A DNA stretch of 64,000 bases from Fasciolopsis buskii (lineage: Eukaryota; Platyhelminthes; Trematoda; Plagiorchiida; Fasciolidae), in contig LUCM01005840.1 of NCBI GenBank assembly GCA_008360955.1, positions 3,943-67,942 on the forward strand, read 5' to 3'. The notes under the pieces were generated by a model. It did no database searches. It was not told where the DNA came from and worked only from the letters and a program-made list of their open reading frames with translations. Below are positions 10,024 through 22,529 of this stretch, piece after piece (the first letter of the stretch is position 1; every line of letters starts with the position of its first letter). The position numbers and the translations under genes were made by a program.

Positions 10024-11533
10024 ATCGGAACCAGGTTTCAGCGGAATTCCTGATCAACATATCATAATGTGCTATGCTCATTCTTCAATGAGTTTTCGCG
10101 AGGCGATTGGTGTATTCTTTTTTCTCTCTTCTACTTTTATCCTCACATTTTCTGACTGACAGGCAACATTATTTATTGTATACAAAATTCTATACATTAC
10201 AATACAATGTTTTTAAGCTAATCGCTAGTGCAAATTCAGGCCACTTTGTTGGCTCCGAAGTTAGCTAATTGTATGTAGGCCTGACCAGGAGACCTGTCAG
10301 TGAAGCAGTAGATAAATCTGATTGTTGTATAGCTGTCACTTTTTTTACATGAAATTCCATTAGGGGCACATTCAACAAGTCTTCACGAGAGCACCCTGTT
10401 TAGGTGGTTTTTTTCCGCCAGGGTTATCTGTCGAAAAAAGTTTTACCGTCGTTTGACCATGGGAAATACATATTTCTTGACCGTTCTTCGAGTAGTTCTG
10501 TTCATAATAGCAACTAATTTCAATAAGAAGACTGTCGAACGCTTGTGTATTATCCTATCTGCAGTTCGGATCAAAAATAAGGAATAAAGTTCTATTTATC
10601 GTCGATTAGGGACATTGTTTTAAGGGGTGTGTACATGTGCTTTGGGAACCGTAGAAATTATGCCGCTCAGTTCGCCTGCGATTGTTGAAATTTGGGTTGT
10701 AAGTTTGGTTTGGAAGGCAGGGGGCTAGAATTTGGACCCGGAAACTTTTTGTTCGGACACTTAGACATCTCCACGCGTCTCGTGTAGCCTTTGGCCAGCG
10801 ATTTGCTGGTTTCGGATTTCTGAGTATCTGTGACAACCGAACTTTTCTGTCCAGTTGATCGTGCATCACATCGCATCGGTTGCGATTGTCCGCTGTGAAG
10901 ACATTTCCACAGAAGAAAGGGTGCATTAGATAGACAGAATGAGTAAAGCATTCAACAATAATATTCACGGTAGTTCCATTTAGGGACACCACGCCAAAAA
11001 AGTTATTTGCAAACGTTTCAGCTTCAGTTCATGCAACCAATAATCTTGCGCCGTCGGGTTCTGTTTCTGGATGCTACTTCACACCGCCATCTCAAAACAG
11101 AAAATATATTCACAACAGTTAAACATATACCGTGAAATATTAAACTAAGCATCAATATGGAAGGAAGAAATTTCGGAGGCAAAAGCAATACTGTCTGCAA
11201 CCATCGCGGTAGTCCAACTCCCGTACGCTCAAGTCCACTAGTTAAAGTTTTCGTACACTTTCCCATGTCATCAGCTGATTACTTCAGGCCAGCTATTATC
11301 TGTCGCGGAGAACAGCGTACACCTCACCAGTCGTCTTGTGAACATACGCAAAATATACCCAAAATACTTTAATCTATTCTGATTCAATGGGTTTTCAAAG
11401 AATGTATTCTAGGACTCAGCACCTTAAGCCTATCTTCTGAGTTACTGAAGAAATCCTTGCACCGTATTTTACTAATCTTATGAAGACAGAAGTGTTCGGG
11501 GAACACAAGTTTCCTCATATTTGCTAAAAGCGG
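10024..11533. other. Unassigned 1.5 kb
   Basis: The longest frame is 10606-10992 on the minus strand (128 codons), with no recognised motif. No splice-site pair or repeat stood out. It may hold the 3' untranslated end of the preceding element. Confidence 0.5.
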
Positions 11534-12967
11534 TCATATTTTGGAGACGTATAGCAGAATCAACCTAACTACTGCTATGTAAACTCGACCTTTGATCAAT
11601 AGAGGAATGTGACGCCGATGGCAAAGATTCCTCAGGTTGATGAATGTCAATCGAGCCCTCTGTATGTTTGAAAACACCTCATCCGATTTACGAACACGTG
11701 CTGAGATACAACTAACCATGCAACTAAATCGGTCTCCATCCAGTTCTTTCCTTGCACGAACGATGTTTGGTTTCGAGCCAGTCCAGTCCTGCAACAGCAC
11801 TCTGCACTTCGAAGGTAAGAAACGCATCCCAAACACCCATCATTTTCGTTCACACGATCGAGAAAGACCGACAACTTACTTGGGTCCTCACCCAGTAGCA
11901 CAACTTCTTCCGCATATCCTATGTCAGACGGTTTTCTGTCTGAGCAAATACCAACGTCACTCCTCTCACATGAACCTGGGGTAAGTTCTGCCTTCATCTA
12001 ACTCAATGAAGAAGTTGAAAAAAGTTAAAAGGAGCAACGGTAAGGAAAGTCAATTCTCGGGAAGAAGGACGTTATAAACTCGAATTTGGCTTCCGCTGTA
12101 CCCGTAGAGATTTAACGGGTGAAATGTGTTTCTCTGGCATACTTTTCAACGACTGAGTGTCAAAGAACTACGCGATCTACTCAACCGAGCACTGCTTTCA
12201 TATCAAGAAGGAGTTCGAGGGCCTACGGATGGTATTCTTGTGATAGATTTGTCGAAGGGTGAAAATTCGGTCAATACGATCTCCATCGGGACGGAAGTCG
12301 GCTTGATTCTTGCTCATGCACATTTCGTAGGCACTAGGTATTCGGTGGAAGATAATGCCTGCCAGCAGTTTGGATGCGATACTTACCAAACGAATTCCTC
12401 TGATTTTCCCACGATGACTTGTCATCTTCCTCGTAAATCGGCATAATCAGCGATTCACATCATTCCATGGGAATTTGTTCCATTGCCCAGATCAGGCCCA
12501 GGAGTTTTGCTAGCACCAATGTTAACACATCGCCACTGTTCTCGAAAAAGGACGGAGGAAATCGTCTGGCCCAGCTGTATTATATAATTTAAAATGGCCA
12601 GTCTCGTCGATGACCGCCACTTCAGATGAAGGACTGGTGTCTACCTCCGTTGCAACACTTGTGGGCAAAAATGGGAGGCCCATTTTCGGCAATGAGATCA
12701 TCTGATCTCTCCCCTAAACTGTTCTGTGCAATGCTATACTGGACGCTCCTATGAGTGAGTCGCTGAGCCGTCACATTCCTTGTTCATTTCGCTTGCACTT
12801 GGCTTCCGTGGACTAGTATTCCGAGTTAGCCAGTAATAGGATTCCTGCGGTAGCCTGTCTTTATGTTTCCCCATCCACCACTGCTCGAGATCATTTCTCC
12901 GGTTCCTTTTGGAGGGAACGCACCTACGAGTAACTGAAGTCCAGGATATCCATCCAGAGGTTAGCAT
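11534..12967 (-). mobile_element. RTE-type retrotransposon, RT domain, decayed
   Basis: Read downward on the minus strand. 12967-12749 has NDLEQWWMGKHKDRL, matching the REQWW linker. 12425-12198 has HRGIRL-type sequence IRGIRLVSIASKLLAGIIFH, then KNQADFRPDGDRIDRIFTLR. 11997-11647 has DIGYAEEVVLLGEDPSKLSV, where the catalytic YADD has become YAEE. 11836-11534 has MFGMRFLPSKCRVLLQDW and RLTFINLRNLCHRRHIPLLI. This is the standard order for the trematode RTE family. The pieces lie in different frames with stops between them, and the C-terminal tail and endonuclease were not seen. Confidence 0.75.
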
Positions 12968-14071
12968 ACCTTTGAAACCTGAATGACAGTTGCCACTGAG
13001 TGCATGGCTTCTTTAATCTGCGTCAAATATTCGCTCAGATCTTGGACTTTTCGTCCAGACAACAACCGCGTAGAAAGTATCAACTGGAACTCAAATCAGT
13101 GGTTATCGTCGTGGCACAAAAGCATGGGAACTTCAACCAGTGGACTGACTGGTGTGCGTTAAGTTAGACTACCGAGATCTCCAAACTCCTCCACCCCTAC
13201 CCCGCAAGTAACAGTTTGAAACAATGGTTCATATGTCTTATCACGGTATCCAGTGGTGTTCTCACATTCTAAATCTTTCTTCTACAAAGCGGTTGTCATT
13301 GTTCAAGTTTTTTATGTATTTTCTCATCTGCCATCTTCCTAACCCTGTTTTCCCAGCGCCTGTTATTTCGTTGTATATTGGACAAAGTCTTGACTCTGAT
13401 CAGTTGTCTTCTGAATGTCAAACAGCTTCTTTTGAACCAAGCATTCATCAGCTGTAGGACTCATTATATCGCAACCGACCTCTCTAATTCTACTCTTTCT
13501 CTCTTGAGCAGTTGGTGCTGTGATACAGCAATGAAAATCAGAGCGCGTTGGTCCACGGTTAGTGATGTTTTTAAATTCAAACTGAAACTAATGCATTTGA
13601 AAAAGGTATGAACTTCAATATCCTTGTCCGTATCTCAAGATCTGGTGCTTTCGAACATGATTGGGCTGGTACTCGACGAATTCTCTGAGGCTTGGTCCGG
13701 TAAGCTTCCTAAAAAGCAGTCACGGATACGGTATTCGTTTTTGATAACGCTACTTTGCGCAGAATGGGTATCTTGCACCCAACTGTGCAACTGGTGGTGG
13801 TCTTGTTTCAATATTATTCATCCATCTACTTGTGGTCATCATGGTTTCTTTGCTTATCAAGACTCTGCTTTTAATTTTGTAATAATCCAACAAATATTCT
13901 GTGAAATGCTTTGGCAAGATTAAGTCTGTGGCAATGGTCGGTTTAACATGTTATTTCGTCTAAATGGTTATCAACTTCAGCCGTACTTGAGTGAGTAACT
14001 GATTATGCTCATTCCGTTTCTTCCAAAATGAAAACCAGAAAGACAATTGATGAGCTATTTGAATAACTTAC
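12968..14071. other. Unassigned 1.1 kb
   Basis: Plus-strand frames at 13224-13611 and 13624-13923 (77-99 codons) show no known motif and no clear splice context. The first 200 bp may be remnant linker of the RTE relic. Nothing else identified. Confidence 0.45.
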
Positions 14072-14253
14072 CTCAAGTTTATTCTTGGGCGGTACGTCGA
14101 GTCTATGGGTGATCTCCCTTTAACAGAACCAGAGTAAGTTGGTGAATTCGTGGCAAGTGGTGGAAAAGAGGGCCGTCCATATGGTTTCTTTCGTGACTTG
14201 ATTTGTTTGGGATCTATTGACTGATCCAAGAGATCATTTGTGGGTTCTTTCAT
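14072..14253 (-). CDS. Orphan internal exon of an unidentified gene
   Basis: On the minus strand this 182-bp open stretch is bounded by a pyrimidine-rich acceptor (TTCAATTTACCTAG) just before 14253 and a perfect-consensus donor (GAG then GTAAGT) just after 14072. It reads MKEPTNDLLDQSIDPKQIKS, continues with a basic, proline- and serine-rich stretch (KKPYGRPSFPPL, SGSVKGRSPIDSTYRPRINL), and leaves phase 2. I do not recognise the protein. No partner exon was found, but small exons among retroelement-filled introns would be easy to miss. Its splice sites are better than anything else outside LRRC56. Chance is possible. Confidence 0.4.
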
Positions 14254-15157
14254 CTAGGTAAATTGAAGATGAACAGACCAATAAGAGCGACGAAGTAACA
14301 GCGGTATGCAGCTCGTTGTCTGCTCGTGTTTAAGTCATAGCGGCCATCTTTTCTATTTGATTCTCGACAATACAAGAGATCCCATAAACACGGAGACAGT
14401 CAGCTGCGGTGCCAATAATCGGATGTGACACTACGTTGTCTAAAACCAGTGACGCTAACCATGTACTTTTCGCTGACAAAAATCAGTTGGGGAGGATCTG
14501 AAGAAGAAAATGGTTCAAGGCCTTGTTTTGTCATCCAGCTGATCTACCAGTGGACATATATCCACATGATGCCTATCTTCCAAAACATGTTGTTATTCAA
14601 CTCCTTTGTAGCACCAAGGAGGAGGCTCGCCTAGCGTGAAGTCGGAATAAAAAACGAAGATACACATACGCAATCTGGGACATCTTGATTGAATAAATGT
14701 ATAAAAACTCTGAGATTTGTACTGTTTGGAGGTGGTTTTGAACCACGATCAACTACGAGTCAACCTACTGAATCAACTTTTGCTGGGAAAGTTTTAAATG
14801 GTATATATATATATATAATGAGCTGGAAAAAAGCATGGTGCTGAAACAAAAACTTGTAAATGGTACTGCAGAATGGGACAAACTAATGGGAAAAAATTCA
14901 TAAAAATAAAAAATAACGAACCAACTTTTTTGTCTGTTCACCGTACGCATTGTGATTTTCTCGGAAGTTTTCAGCATTTTAGGGGAACGAATTCTACATA
15001 CAAGCCACCCAACATTCGCGCTACTGACTTTGGTTCTGATCCATATCTTTCGGCGTCTCCAACCAACAATGATTCTCATCTCTTGCGCCCTAAACAGGAA
15101 GGCGGGAATCACCATCCGAGGCCAAAGCCGAAGCTAACTTCAGACCTCTACGTCAAG
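14254..15157. other. Unassigned 0.9 kb with a (TA)8 tract
   Basis: A (TA)8 run lies at 14803-14818. Overlapping frames of about 100 codons at 14765-15115 (minus) and 14873-15163 (plus) show no motif. Nothing else identified. Confidence 0.5.
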
Positions 15158-16732
15158 TCATAGCCTGGCCTTCATGTCGCTTCTTCCAGCCCTTCCCAGC
15201 ACGTACAAAAAGAGTACGAAAAGGTAGACGATGGCAGGCATACGTAATACGTGTCCAAGCCACCGAAGGAGACGTAAAGGGACTATCTCAGTCAGAGAGC
15301 GATTGTCTGCACCCAACACACGACGACGCACCTCGTTGTTGTTTACCTGATGTTCCCACAAGACACGTGCAATGCTTCGGAGACATGGGTGGTCGGACAC
15401 AGAAGGTTGCCGGGCATCCCCAAAACCTAGAGAGGCCAAGTCTCGCAACCGTAAGGAGGAAGTCTACAAACGGATTTCATGGTGGCATCATAAGTGTCGC
15501 AGGTTCGCGGAAGCTGCTCTGGCTTTCACAATTCGTGATGTGACCTCCCCTCCAACCCATCCTCAAGGTGTGATCAGGTTCACGAGGTACTTGAAAATAT
15601 TGACTCTAACGGATCACCCCAGAGGATGAGTTCAGGTGCAAGCTTCTGGCAGTCTTGAAGAAGTAGCTTGCATTTTCAAGGTGCAGACCACATACTGTAC
15701 CTAGAACCCTTAATCGCCAAGCGGTCCAACGCAAATTGAATTGCTTGTGCATTGTTACACAGCAAGACGATATCATCGGTATACTGCGAGCAAAACGTTC
15801 CGTTCCCTGAGAAGAGTTCAACCCCACTGTCCAAAAGATCAGATAAAGCGTTATGTATAACAAGGTTGAAAAAAGGAAATATGGGGTAATCTTGCCGTAC
15901 TCCACCGCAGAAGGTGAAGACTGGCGAAAGCTGGTCATGCGCCCTAATCCGACCTGGTGTATGACGGTAAAACTATTTGTGGACCGGTACATATTTCTCA
16001 GGTACTCCACTCCTCAATAAACAGTGTCATAGTGCAGGCGCACCAACAGATCAAAGCTGCGCGAATGTCCAAGAACACGATGACGATGATCGTTGGCCGT
16101 TGGAAGGTAAAACGATGCTCTAAAACCTGTTCGAGGGTAAATATTTGATTGATGCACCCACGAACTGAAGGAACCCCGGCATGTTCTTCACGCATTTGCC
16201 CTTCACGTTGTACAGCCTGCAAAAAATGACGTACAAAAACAGCTTCAACGCTATTGGGATTAGACTAATACCCTAATGGTTAGCGCAGTGGCTACACAAC
16301 CCCATTTTGACGATAAGGACAGCGATCGACCTCGAAGTACCAGATCCTCGAGAACAAAACTTGAAGTCCTCTGGTCGATTACATTCCTCCATGTTCAAGC
16401 AGAACTGGTTAAGGCCTATCAGATTCCGGCGCTCCACGATGTCCCAAAGCACCGATTTACCTGATGATCTCCATTTCATTAGGTGGATCAGTTGTAACAG
16501 GCCACCAGACGCTTGCCGTAATAGCTGCAGGATGCGTTAACGCTGACAGGCAACTAAATTGTGCGTGAAAGTGCTCCGCCCAGAGTACAAGGAGGCGCCG
16601 CAGGTTGTTGATAGGCGAACCGACGGATTCACAGATCGTTTCGCTTACACTCAATGCCATTTTACCGGTAGATCGGATGAATTGAAACAGTTTGCGGGAA
16701 TTCCCCTCACTGGTAGCATGTTCCATTTCCAC
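15158..16732 (-). mobile_element. RTE-type retrotransposon, linker to C-terminal tail, decayed
   Basis: Read downward on the minus strand. 16732-16457 has GNSRKLFQFIRSTGK then SVSETICE and LWAEHFHAQFS, the family linker. 16222-15998 has GCINQIFTLEQVLEHRFTFQ then VFLDIRAA (motif A, catalytic Asp present). Near 15780-15760 motif C reads QYTDDIVLLCNNAQAIQFAL, a YTDD variant of YADD, followed by KCKLLLQDC. 15448-15158 has DHPCLRSIARVLWEHQVNNN, EVRRRVLGADN and RLLRWLGHVLRMP, after which the usual tail is lost. Frames shift repeatedly. It is the most complete RTE relic here. Confidence 0.8.
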
Positions 16733-17344
16733 AACTCGTTTCAGGTTTGGGATGGGCTATCGGTCGGCTGAATGTTCTTTCGTTGAATCTGATCACGAAG
16801 AGTAGGCGCGAGACGAAGCTTCTAGCTTACGTTAATGGTTAAATATCACATTGAAATGGTATGTCCCAGCACATCGCCATATCACAACAAAGTAATGCCA
16901 GCATATGAGTTGCACAATACTTCACTTGACTGAAATGTGACATTATTTATTGTACGCAAAGGTCTAAACAATACAATTGTTTCATCCTCTTGCGGTGAGC
17001 GGCCGCATATTATCAACCTCCCCAAAGTCCCCAGCACCCTGCACAAGGGGAACTCTACAAAATTTCATTTCTCCTATACAGGGCTTAGACAAGATCCCAT
17101 AAAAGACTGCGATCGGTGAATTTACCTGATGGTAGCGTTTGAAATACAGCGAAAATAAATTGAACTCAATAAGTTTTCATTTCATTTAGTTGCCTTCAAT
17201 GCCCGCATACCAAACGAGAGAAGCGAACAAACTGCCTTAGATAAAACTTTTTAAGCTTTTAAGTCAGATATGTGCTATGTCTCTAAAACTAACTCACATA
17301 ACTCCACTTCTAAAATCACTCTTTGCAGCCCGGATATAGCCTCA
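16733..17344. other. Unassigned 0.6 kb
   Basis: No gene recognised. It lies between two RTE-type relics in opposite orientation, so it could hold 5' untranslated sequence of either, but nothing in the bases shows this. Confidence 0.45.
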
Positions 17345-19065
17345 TTCTCTTGCTCCGTTGTTCCCTTGTCAGGTGACCTGGTTTCGGACGCTTATGTCCC
17401 TGATCGCGATGGGATCGACCCGAGCGTGTAAACTGAGCACATACTGTTAAGCTGGATACAGTTAAAAGTGGCTTATATGCATCTGCCTTGAGCGATTCCG
17501 TATCGCTTAACAGCAGTCAACTGAAACGCCGATGTTTCTTTGTGTTTTGTATACGCACCCATCGACTGCAGTTCTTCTGAGACCAAAGATGAGTTATAGC
17601 GGAACTTGTCCCAATGGCTTCGAATTGTGCATTTAGCGGACGTCGTATTTATTGCTGGCGACTTTAACGCCAAAGTTGGTGTAAGACAAAGCCATGGGCG
17701 GAGATCAAAGATTCAAGATCGCTTCGCTTCAGTACGGTGGGTCATACAATAATGAGGCTGGGTTATAGCCGGGAAACAGGAACGGATGAATCAGGTAGAT
17801 GGCGCATGCGGAAGGTGGAAATCTATAATCTGCCTTGATTCGTGGATAAAACAAAAGATTTTCATCACATTTTTAGAGGCTAAATGAGGACATCACTCGA
17901 AATTACCCCAGCAGACTAGGAGCAATCGGTCAACAAGCTTTGACTTGAATGGATCCGTATAAATTATTTTGATTATGATAAATAAAATGCAGTTGTGTTG
18001 ACCGGCAGAGGGCACTTGACCGTTCTCGCTAGTTTAAGCTAGGGTGGGAGTGAACTAGGAAGGAGAGAGGTGATTAAAGCCGCCAGAGTTAATGACAATT
18101 ATAATACGTTTATAAGACCGACGAATCATCATAAACGGAACGGAACGCCGAAGGCCCGTTTGTTCTCAGTTGATTGCACCCCCAACGGCCATCAGCTCAT
18201 TCATGTCTGTTCGGACCACAAACTGCTTTTGACGAAAACACTTCCGTCATAAAAAGCGACAGTGACTCACTTGGTGCCCTCTCTCGTCTCTGCAGCGTTG
18301 TGCACTGATCGATCAAACAGGCATCAATCACCGGTGACGTGGGTTAGTCGAGGGCTATTGATCATTCTGGTCCATGCCTTGGTCCAAAGAAACGTCGTTT
18401 GCTGTTATCCTGTGGTCGAACCAATACGAAAATCACTTGTGATGCACAGTCGCTTCCAGATGATAATCGCCGATATGAGTTAAAGTCGGTACTTTGTACG
18501 CCGATGCTGACACAAGCAAATGCTCAGAACCAGAGCGAAAATTGGTAGCGAATCAAGAGAGCCATGCACGCAGCAGCTAGCTCCCCGCAAAACTCTAGAC
18601 CATGGGTACCTAACAAGTGATGGGTATCATCGAAGTCAGCCGTTCTGTTAGTTGCTACTGCATTCGTCCCTCCGGACACCACATACAATGAGGCATGCAA
18701 ATATCTGAGAATTTAGCTAACCAGGAGCCTGGGAAATTACAGCAAGCAGTGTTGGATAGGGAAATGTAGGGAGGTAAGAAGGACTGCGGCTACCGGCAAC
18801 AGTCACAATCATTACCGAGTGATCAGAATTACTGATCCACATGCGTATGCTAAGTAACAAAAGAATCTGACGCCCCACTGATGTAATGTCAGGAGCTCTA
18901 TGCTACAACGCTGGGGAGCTTTTTAGTTGATCCGATTCAACAGATCTCCTACCCTGTGTCTGCAAGCAAAATAATGTAAGTCGATACTAATCCTCGATCA
19001 GAAATGGAGAACCTGAGAGAGGGAAGTTTTCTGATAAACTACAAAACAACAGGATCAGATGAACT
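17345..19065 (+). mobile_element. RTE-type retrotransposon, endonuclease half, decayed
   Basis: SGDLVSDAYVPDRDGIDPSV near 17370-17430 leads to ADVSLCFVYAPIDCSSSETK (about 17530) and then VVFIAGDFNAKVG (about 17645), the YAPT and GDFNAxVG core of an APE-type endonuclease with its catalytic Asp and Asn. GHQLIHVCSDHKLLLTKTLP (18190 on) and the RWRG-like HRRGLVEGYxSFWSMPW segment (about 18340) match the C-terminal half of this domain. Near 19000-19050 MENLREGSFLINYKTTGSDE matches the first RT segment. Stops and frame changes are frequent. RTE coding ends abruptly about 19065, where a different element follows. Confidence 0.65.
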
Positions 19066-21780
19066 GGAACACCTATTCTCTTTTCTAATTTCTTCAGTCT
19101 TCTCCTACCCTATTTTGGTCAAAACCTAACTTTCCCTCTCCGGATCTGATACTACCCACTTCCAAATTCCAAAGAACACCTTCCTCTTTTATTCCCAAAG
19201 CGAGTGTGCGTCTTTGATCCTAATTCAGGCTACCAAATCTTGACATTTTCTAATTGTAGATTTTAACTCATGTTGATGAAAGCCCGATTTTCCTTCTTTA
19301 ACCACTACTGTTGTGTTGGTTACCGTTTCCTAAACAGCGCTGGCTTATTTTTTTCATTTTTAATATTCAAGCACTCAATATTTGTTTGTTACAAACTATA
19401 GCCGGCGTGTTACTCTACCTCGGTTGATTTTAATGTTCGCAACCTGGATTGGATAGTACACTCTTTTGCTACCTGGGTCAAGAGGCGCAAAGCTGAACAA
19501 TTTTCTGTGGTCAACAAATTATCCCAGCTAATTGACCTCCCTTTACGTATACGGATCTGAAGACTACGGTCATACTCACAAACTTATCCTCACCTCTGTC
19601 CGTCTCCTCTACTCAAATATTTTTATTTTTGTCACTCCTGGCTCATCCTTCATTGCCTGCACTCGCCACAACCGTCTGCCCTCCTCAGGATACTGTTTGC
19701 ACTACAGTCCAGTCAAATTGAACGGATTTTGCTCCTGGGACCACTATTATTTTACTACAGACGTCTCCGCATGTTTCCGACTTTACCTACCTTGTTTTTT
19801 TACTGCATGATTTTTTTATCCCACACTTTTTCGAAAAAACAAAACCCAAATCTCCCAAGTAATCTATTTACCCATGTGATCGTTCTCTACGTTTAAAGCG
19901 ACCAGTATCTCACCGCTGGCGCTGCTCCATCAACTCTGCCTCTCACCACCTATGTTCACGCCGGAGGCAACTGTTGTTCAGCCATACAGAGCCAAAATCA
20001 CTTCGTCCACTGCAAAGCCCATTGCTAACTCTCACCCCCCCCCACCGGTCGCTTGATAAAGCAGTCTTCCGCAATGTCTGTCCTCTCAGTTTCCTTTCCA
20101 TCTGTAATTCCCCCGATGATTTTGTTTGTGAACAACACGCGGAAGTTGGAGTTTTAATTTCTAGTTTGCCCCTATTTCCTTTTTTACTCATTTATCTTAA
20201 ACCTGCGACTTCTTTCTCCCATCGTTTCTTTTTTATTACTTTAAATTAGCACTAGGAAGATCTGTCAAAGCGCTGCCTTCTCTAAACGTCTGCAAACCAC
20301 CCGGTACGGACGGTATACTATCCGTTGTCTTTAAGATGTCCTCCTGAGTTGGCTTCTCTTCTACATTGTTTATTCTATCTTCCTGTAAAACGGTTCACAT
20401 CTCTGGCCGCTTGAAAACACGCCGTGATTTTCCTTTTTGGTTAACGTGGTCCTCCTGATCCGAACGACTACCACCTAATTTCCTTCACAATTGCTGTTTC
20501 GAAAGTATTTCAAACTACAATATCCCACCAATTGCATTCTTCTGTCGAACGCAAAGGACCACTGATCGACCGCCAGTACGGATTGTGACTTCGCCGTGCA
20601 ACCCGTAATTTACTGGCCCTGGTCTCGCACTCTTGGTCGGCTAGAATCGGCAACCACAAAAAGGCACCTCCAGTTTCCCTGGATATCCCTTAGGACTTTG
20701 ATGGAGTTTAGTATCAAGGTCTTCTGGCAAAACTGTCCACATTTGGGATTCTCCCTGGATTTCGTATCGTGGATATCAAGTTTCCTCAGTAAGCGAACCA
20801 CCTTTGTCGGAGTTGATGTGGTCCTTCCTCAGCTGCTACCACCACTACCCCGAACTGAATCCATTATTTTTCCGTTGGCACCACTCCCTCTTGTTCTCGT
20901 TCTTACCACATTCCGTGTCATGGAAATACCAACATTCATCATGAGCGTTGTGTTGCCAGTGTATCTTCGAATTTTGGTTTGTCACATATTTTCTTTAAGC
21001 TTGGACAATTACGGTAGGTTTATTGTTTCCAAAAGCTCTCTTCTTCCGACTTTTCTGAACCATCATCCGTTTCCTCAATATCTGGCTTTTTGTCCCTCTG
21101 GTTGGCATTCCACATACTCTTTTTCTTTTTTCGGTTTCCTGCCGGTTCTATAATATGCTGGTCTTCAATCGTATATCAGCTTGATTCTCGCACTGATACG
21201 AAGTTGATTTCCTATTTCGCGCCAGACCTTTTTCACTGCATCCCGTCTTCTGTTATGGAACGCTTACTTCTGCCCCCAATTTAATACCGTAATCATGTAT
21301 GGAGTGCAACTTTGTCTGGTTATCTTCCTCTTTTTGATCAGGTTCAGCCAAAGGTCATGCGGCTGATCGACACCTACGTTGCGATCATTAGTCCATCGTT
21401 CGGCGATTGCTTTTCTACCGACACTGTTCTGGTTATGACTCTTCGGAGTTTTTTTCATCAGCTCCTCTTCCGGTAAATATTTCCCTACCTTCCCGCACAT
21501 AGGTATCTGGCTACTTTTTCTGCTAACAAGTATTGTACTTCTTTCCTTCAATCGTCATTTTCCTCTGGAGTTGAATACTGCGGGACATCCCATTTTCTCA
21601 TTTCACGCCCATTAACAATCTTTCTCTATTCAAAATCAGGGCCACCCAGCTGGCTCTTAGGCAGATATTCTCACATACTGCCCTATTACAGCAATCTTTT
21701 TACCATGGAGTTTACTCCTTAATGTTTACATCACGTCAGTTGTAATAAGAAAGGTGAAAACGAAGAGGAAGAAAAAATAA
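19066..21780 (+). mobile_element. Jockey-like non-LTR retrotransposon, decayed
   Basis: Endonuclease remnant: DFNVRNLDWIVHS and SVVNKLSQLIDLPL near 19430-19545. RT: LPSLNVCKPPGTDGILSVVF (20272 on), DPNDYHLISFTIAVSKVFQT (about 20458), IDRQYG then ATRNLLALVSHSWSARIGNH (about 20563-20660), LLAKLSTFGI and WISSFLSKRTTFVGVD (20775 on). C-terminal: NHVWSATLSGYLPLFDQVQP then KVMRLIDTYVA and LRSFFHQLL (21290-21465), the SHVWxGAPxxxLxLLDxVQxxAxRLID pattern. A stop replaces the Phe of QYGF and other breaks are scattered. The plus strand is strongly C/T-rich. AATAAA at 21775-21780 may be its polyadenylation signal. The junction with the RTE relic is near 19065. Confidence 0.75.
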
Positions 21781-22529
21781 AGTGTTAGAAACATTTTGAT
21801 GAGCCTAATACATGATAGCTCTTTTATCCTCAATGTAATTTGATGTCCGCCGCGATCCATCGTTCGTCAGCTGGCTGAATACAAACCGGTTACCCAGACT
21901 GAACTATAAAGTTGTCTTATGAGACTCTATACCGAGTCTTTGAACAGATGATCTAACATCCAAGGTAGCTGGACTGTCTAAGGGTCCCATAACCCACTAA
22001 GGAGCGGTAACTGGTTGTGCAGTTGCGCAGTTGCTGCATCCTGCGGATGTAACTAGACAGCCTGGTATAACGCTTCCCACAAACGCCGGTGAATGCAGTG
22101 TCATATGTCCTGTATACCCTTTTTAATTGGTTTGGAATCAGTATTTATCAGTTCATTCTGGCGACTACTAAAGGACTGGTTGGTATCCTATCTAACCCGA
22201 TTTTTGACAGACAAGGGGAAGGTTTGCACTTGTGTTCATCAGACACTTAACCGACTTTTACGCATAAGGCAACTTCTTAATACTTTTGACAACATCGAAG
22301 TAGTGATGATATTATATTGGCCGAGAACTTGTGTACGACCTGCTAAAGCTAATATAAAATGCGAGGACATAATAACAGTTCTATGAAAATTGGGGGTTGC
22401 ACTATTGAGTAAAACATTCACTGTGAAATCTTGCTGCTGATAATTTCCATCTCAACTTTTGCCAGGAATATCACACTTTAAAGTCATAGCGCTCCTTGAG
22501 CTGTACATACGCATCTGACCTCCAAAATT
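21781..22529. other. Region 3' of LRRC56
   Basis: This should contain the 3' untranslated region of the minus-strand LRRC56 gene, but I saw no clear minus-strand AATAAA close to its stop codon. The plus frame 22093-22386 (97 codons) has no recognised motif. Confidence 0.45.

Noticed and set aside
10606..10992. 128-codon minus-strand ORF
   Set aside because: No motif, splice context or repeat relation; an overlapping frame of 94 codons on the same strand shows the region is simply stop-poor.
20596..21153. 185-codon ORF, the longest in the window
   Set aside because: Only part of it follows the Jockey-like RT frame (SWISSFLS); the rest is an out-of-frame reading of a C/T-rich element, so it is not an intact gene.
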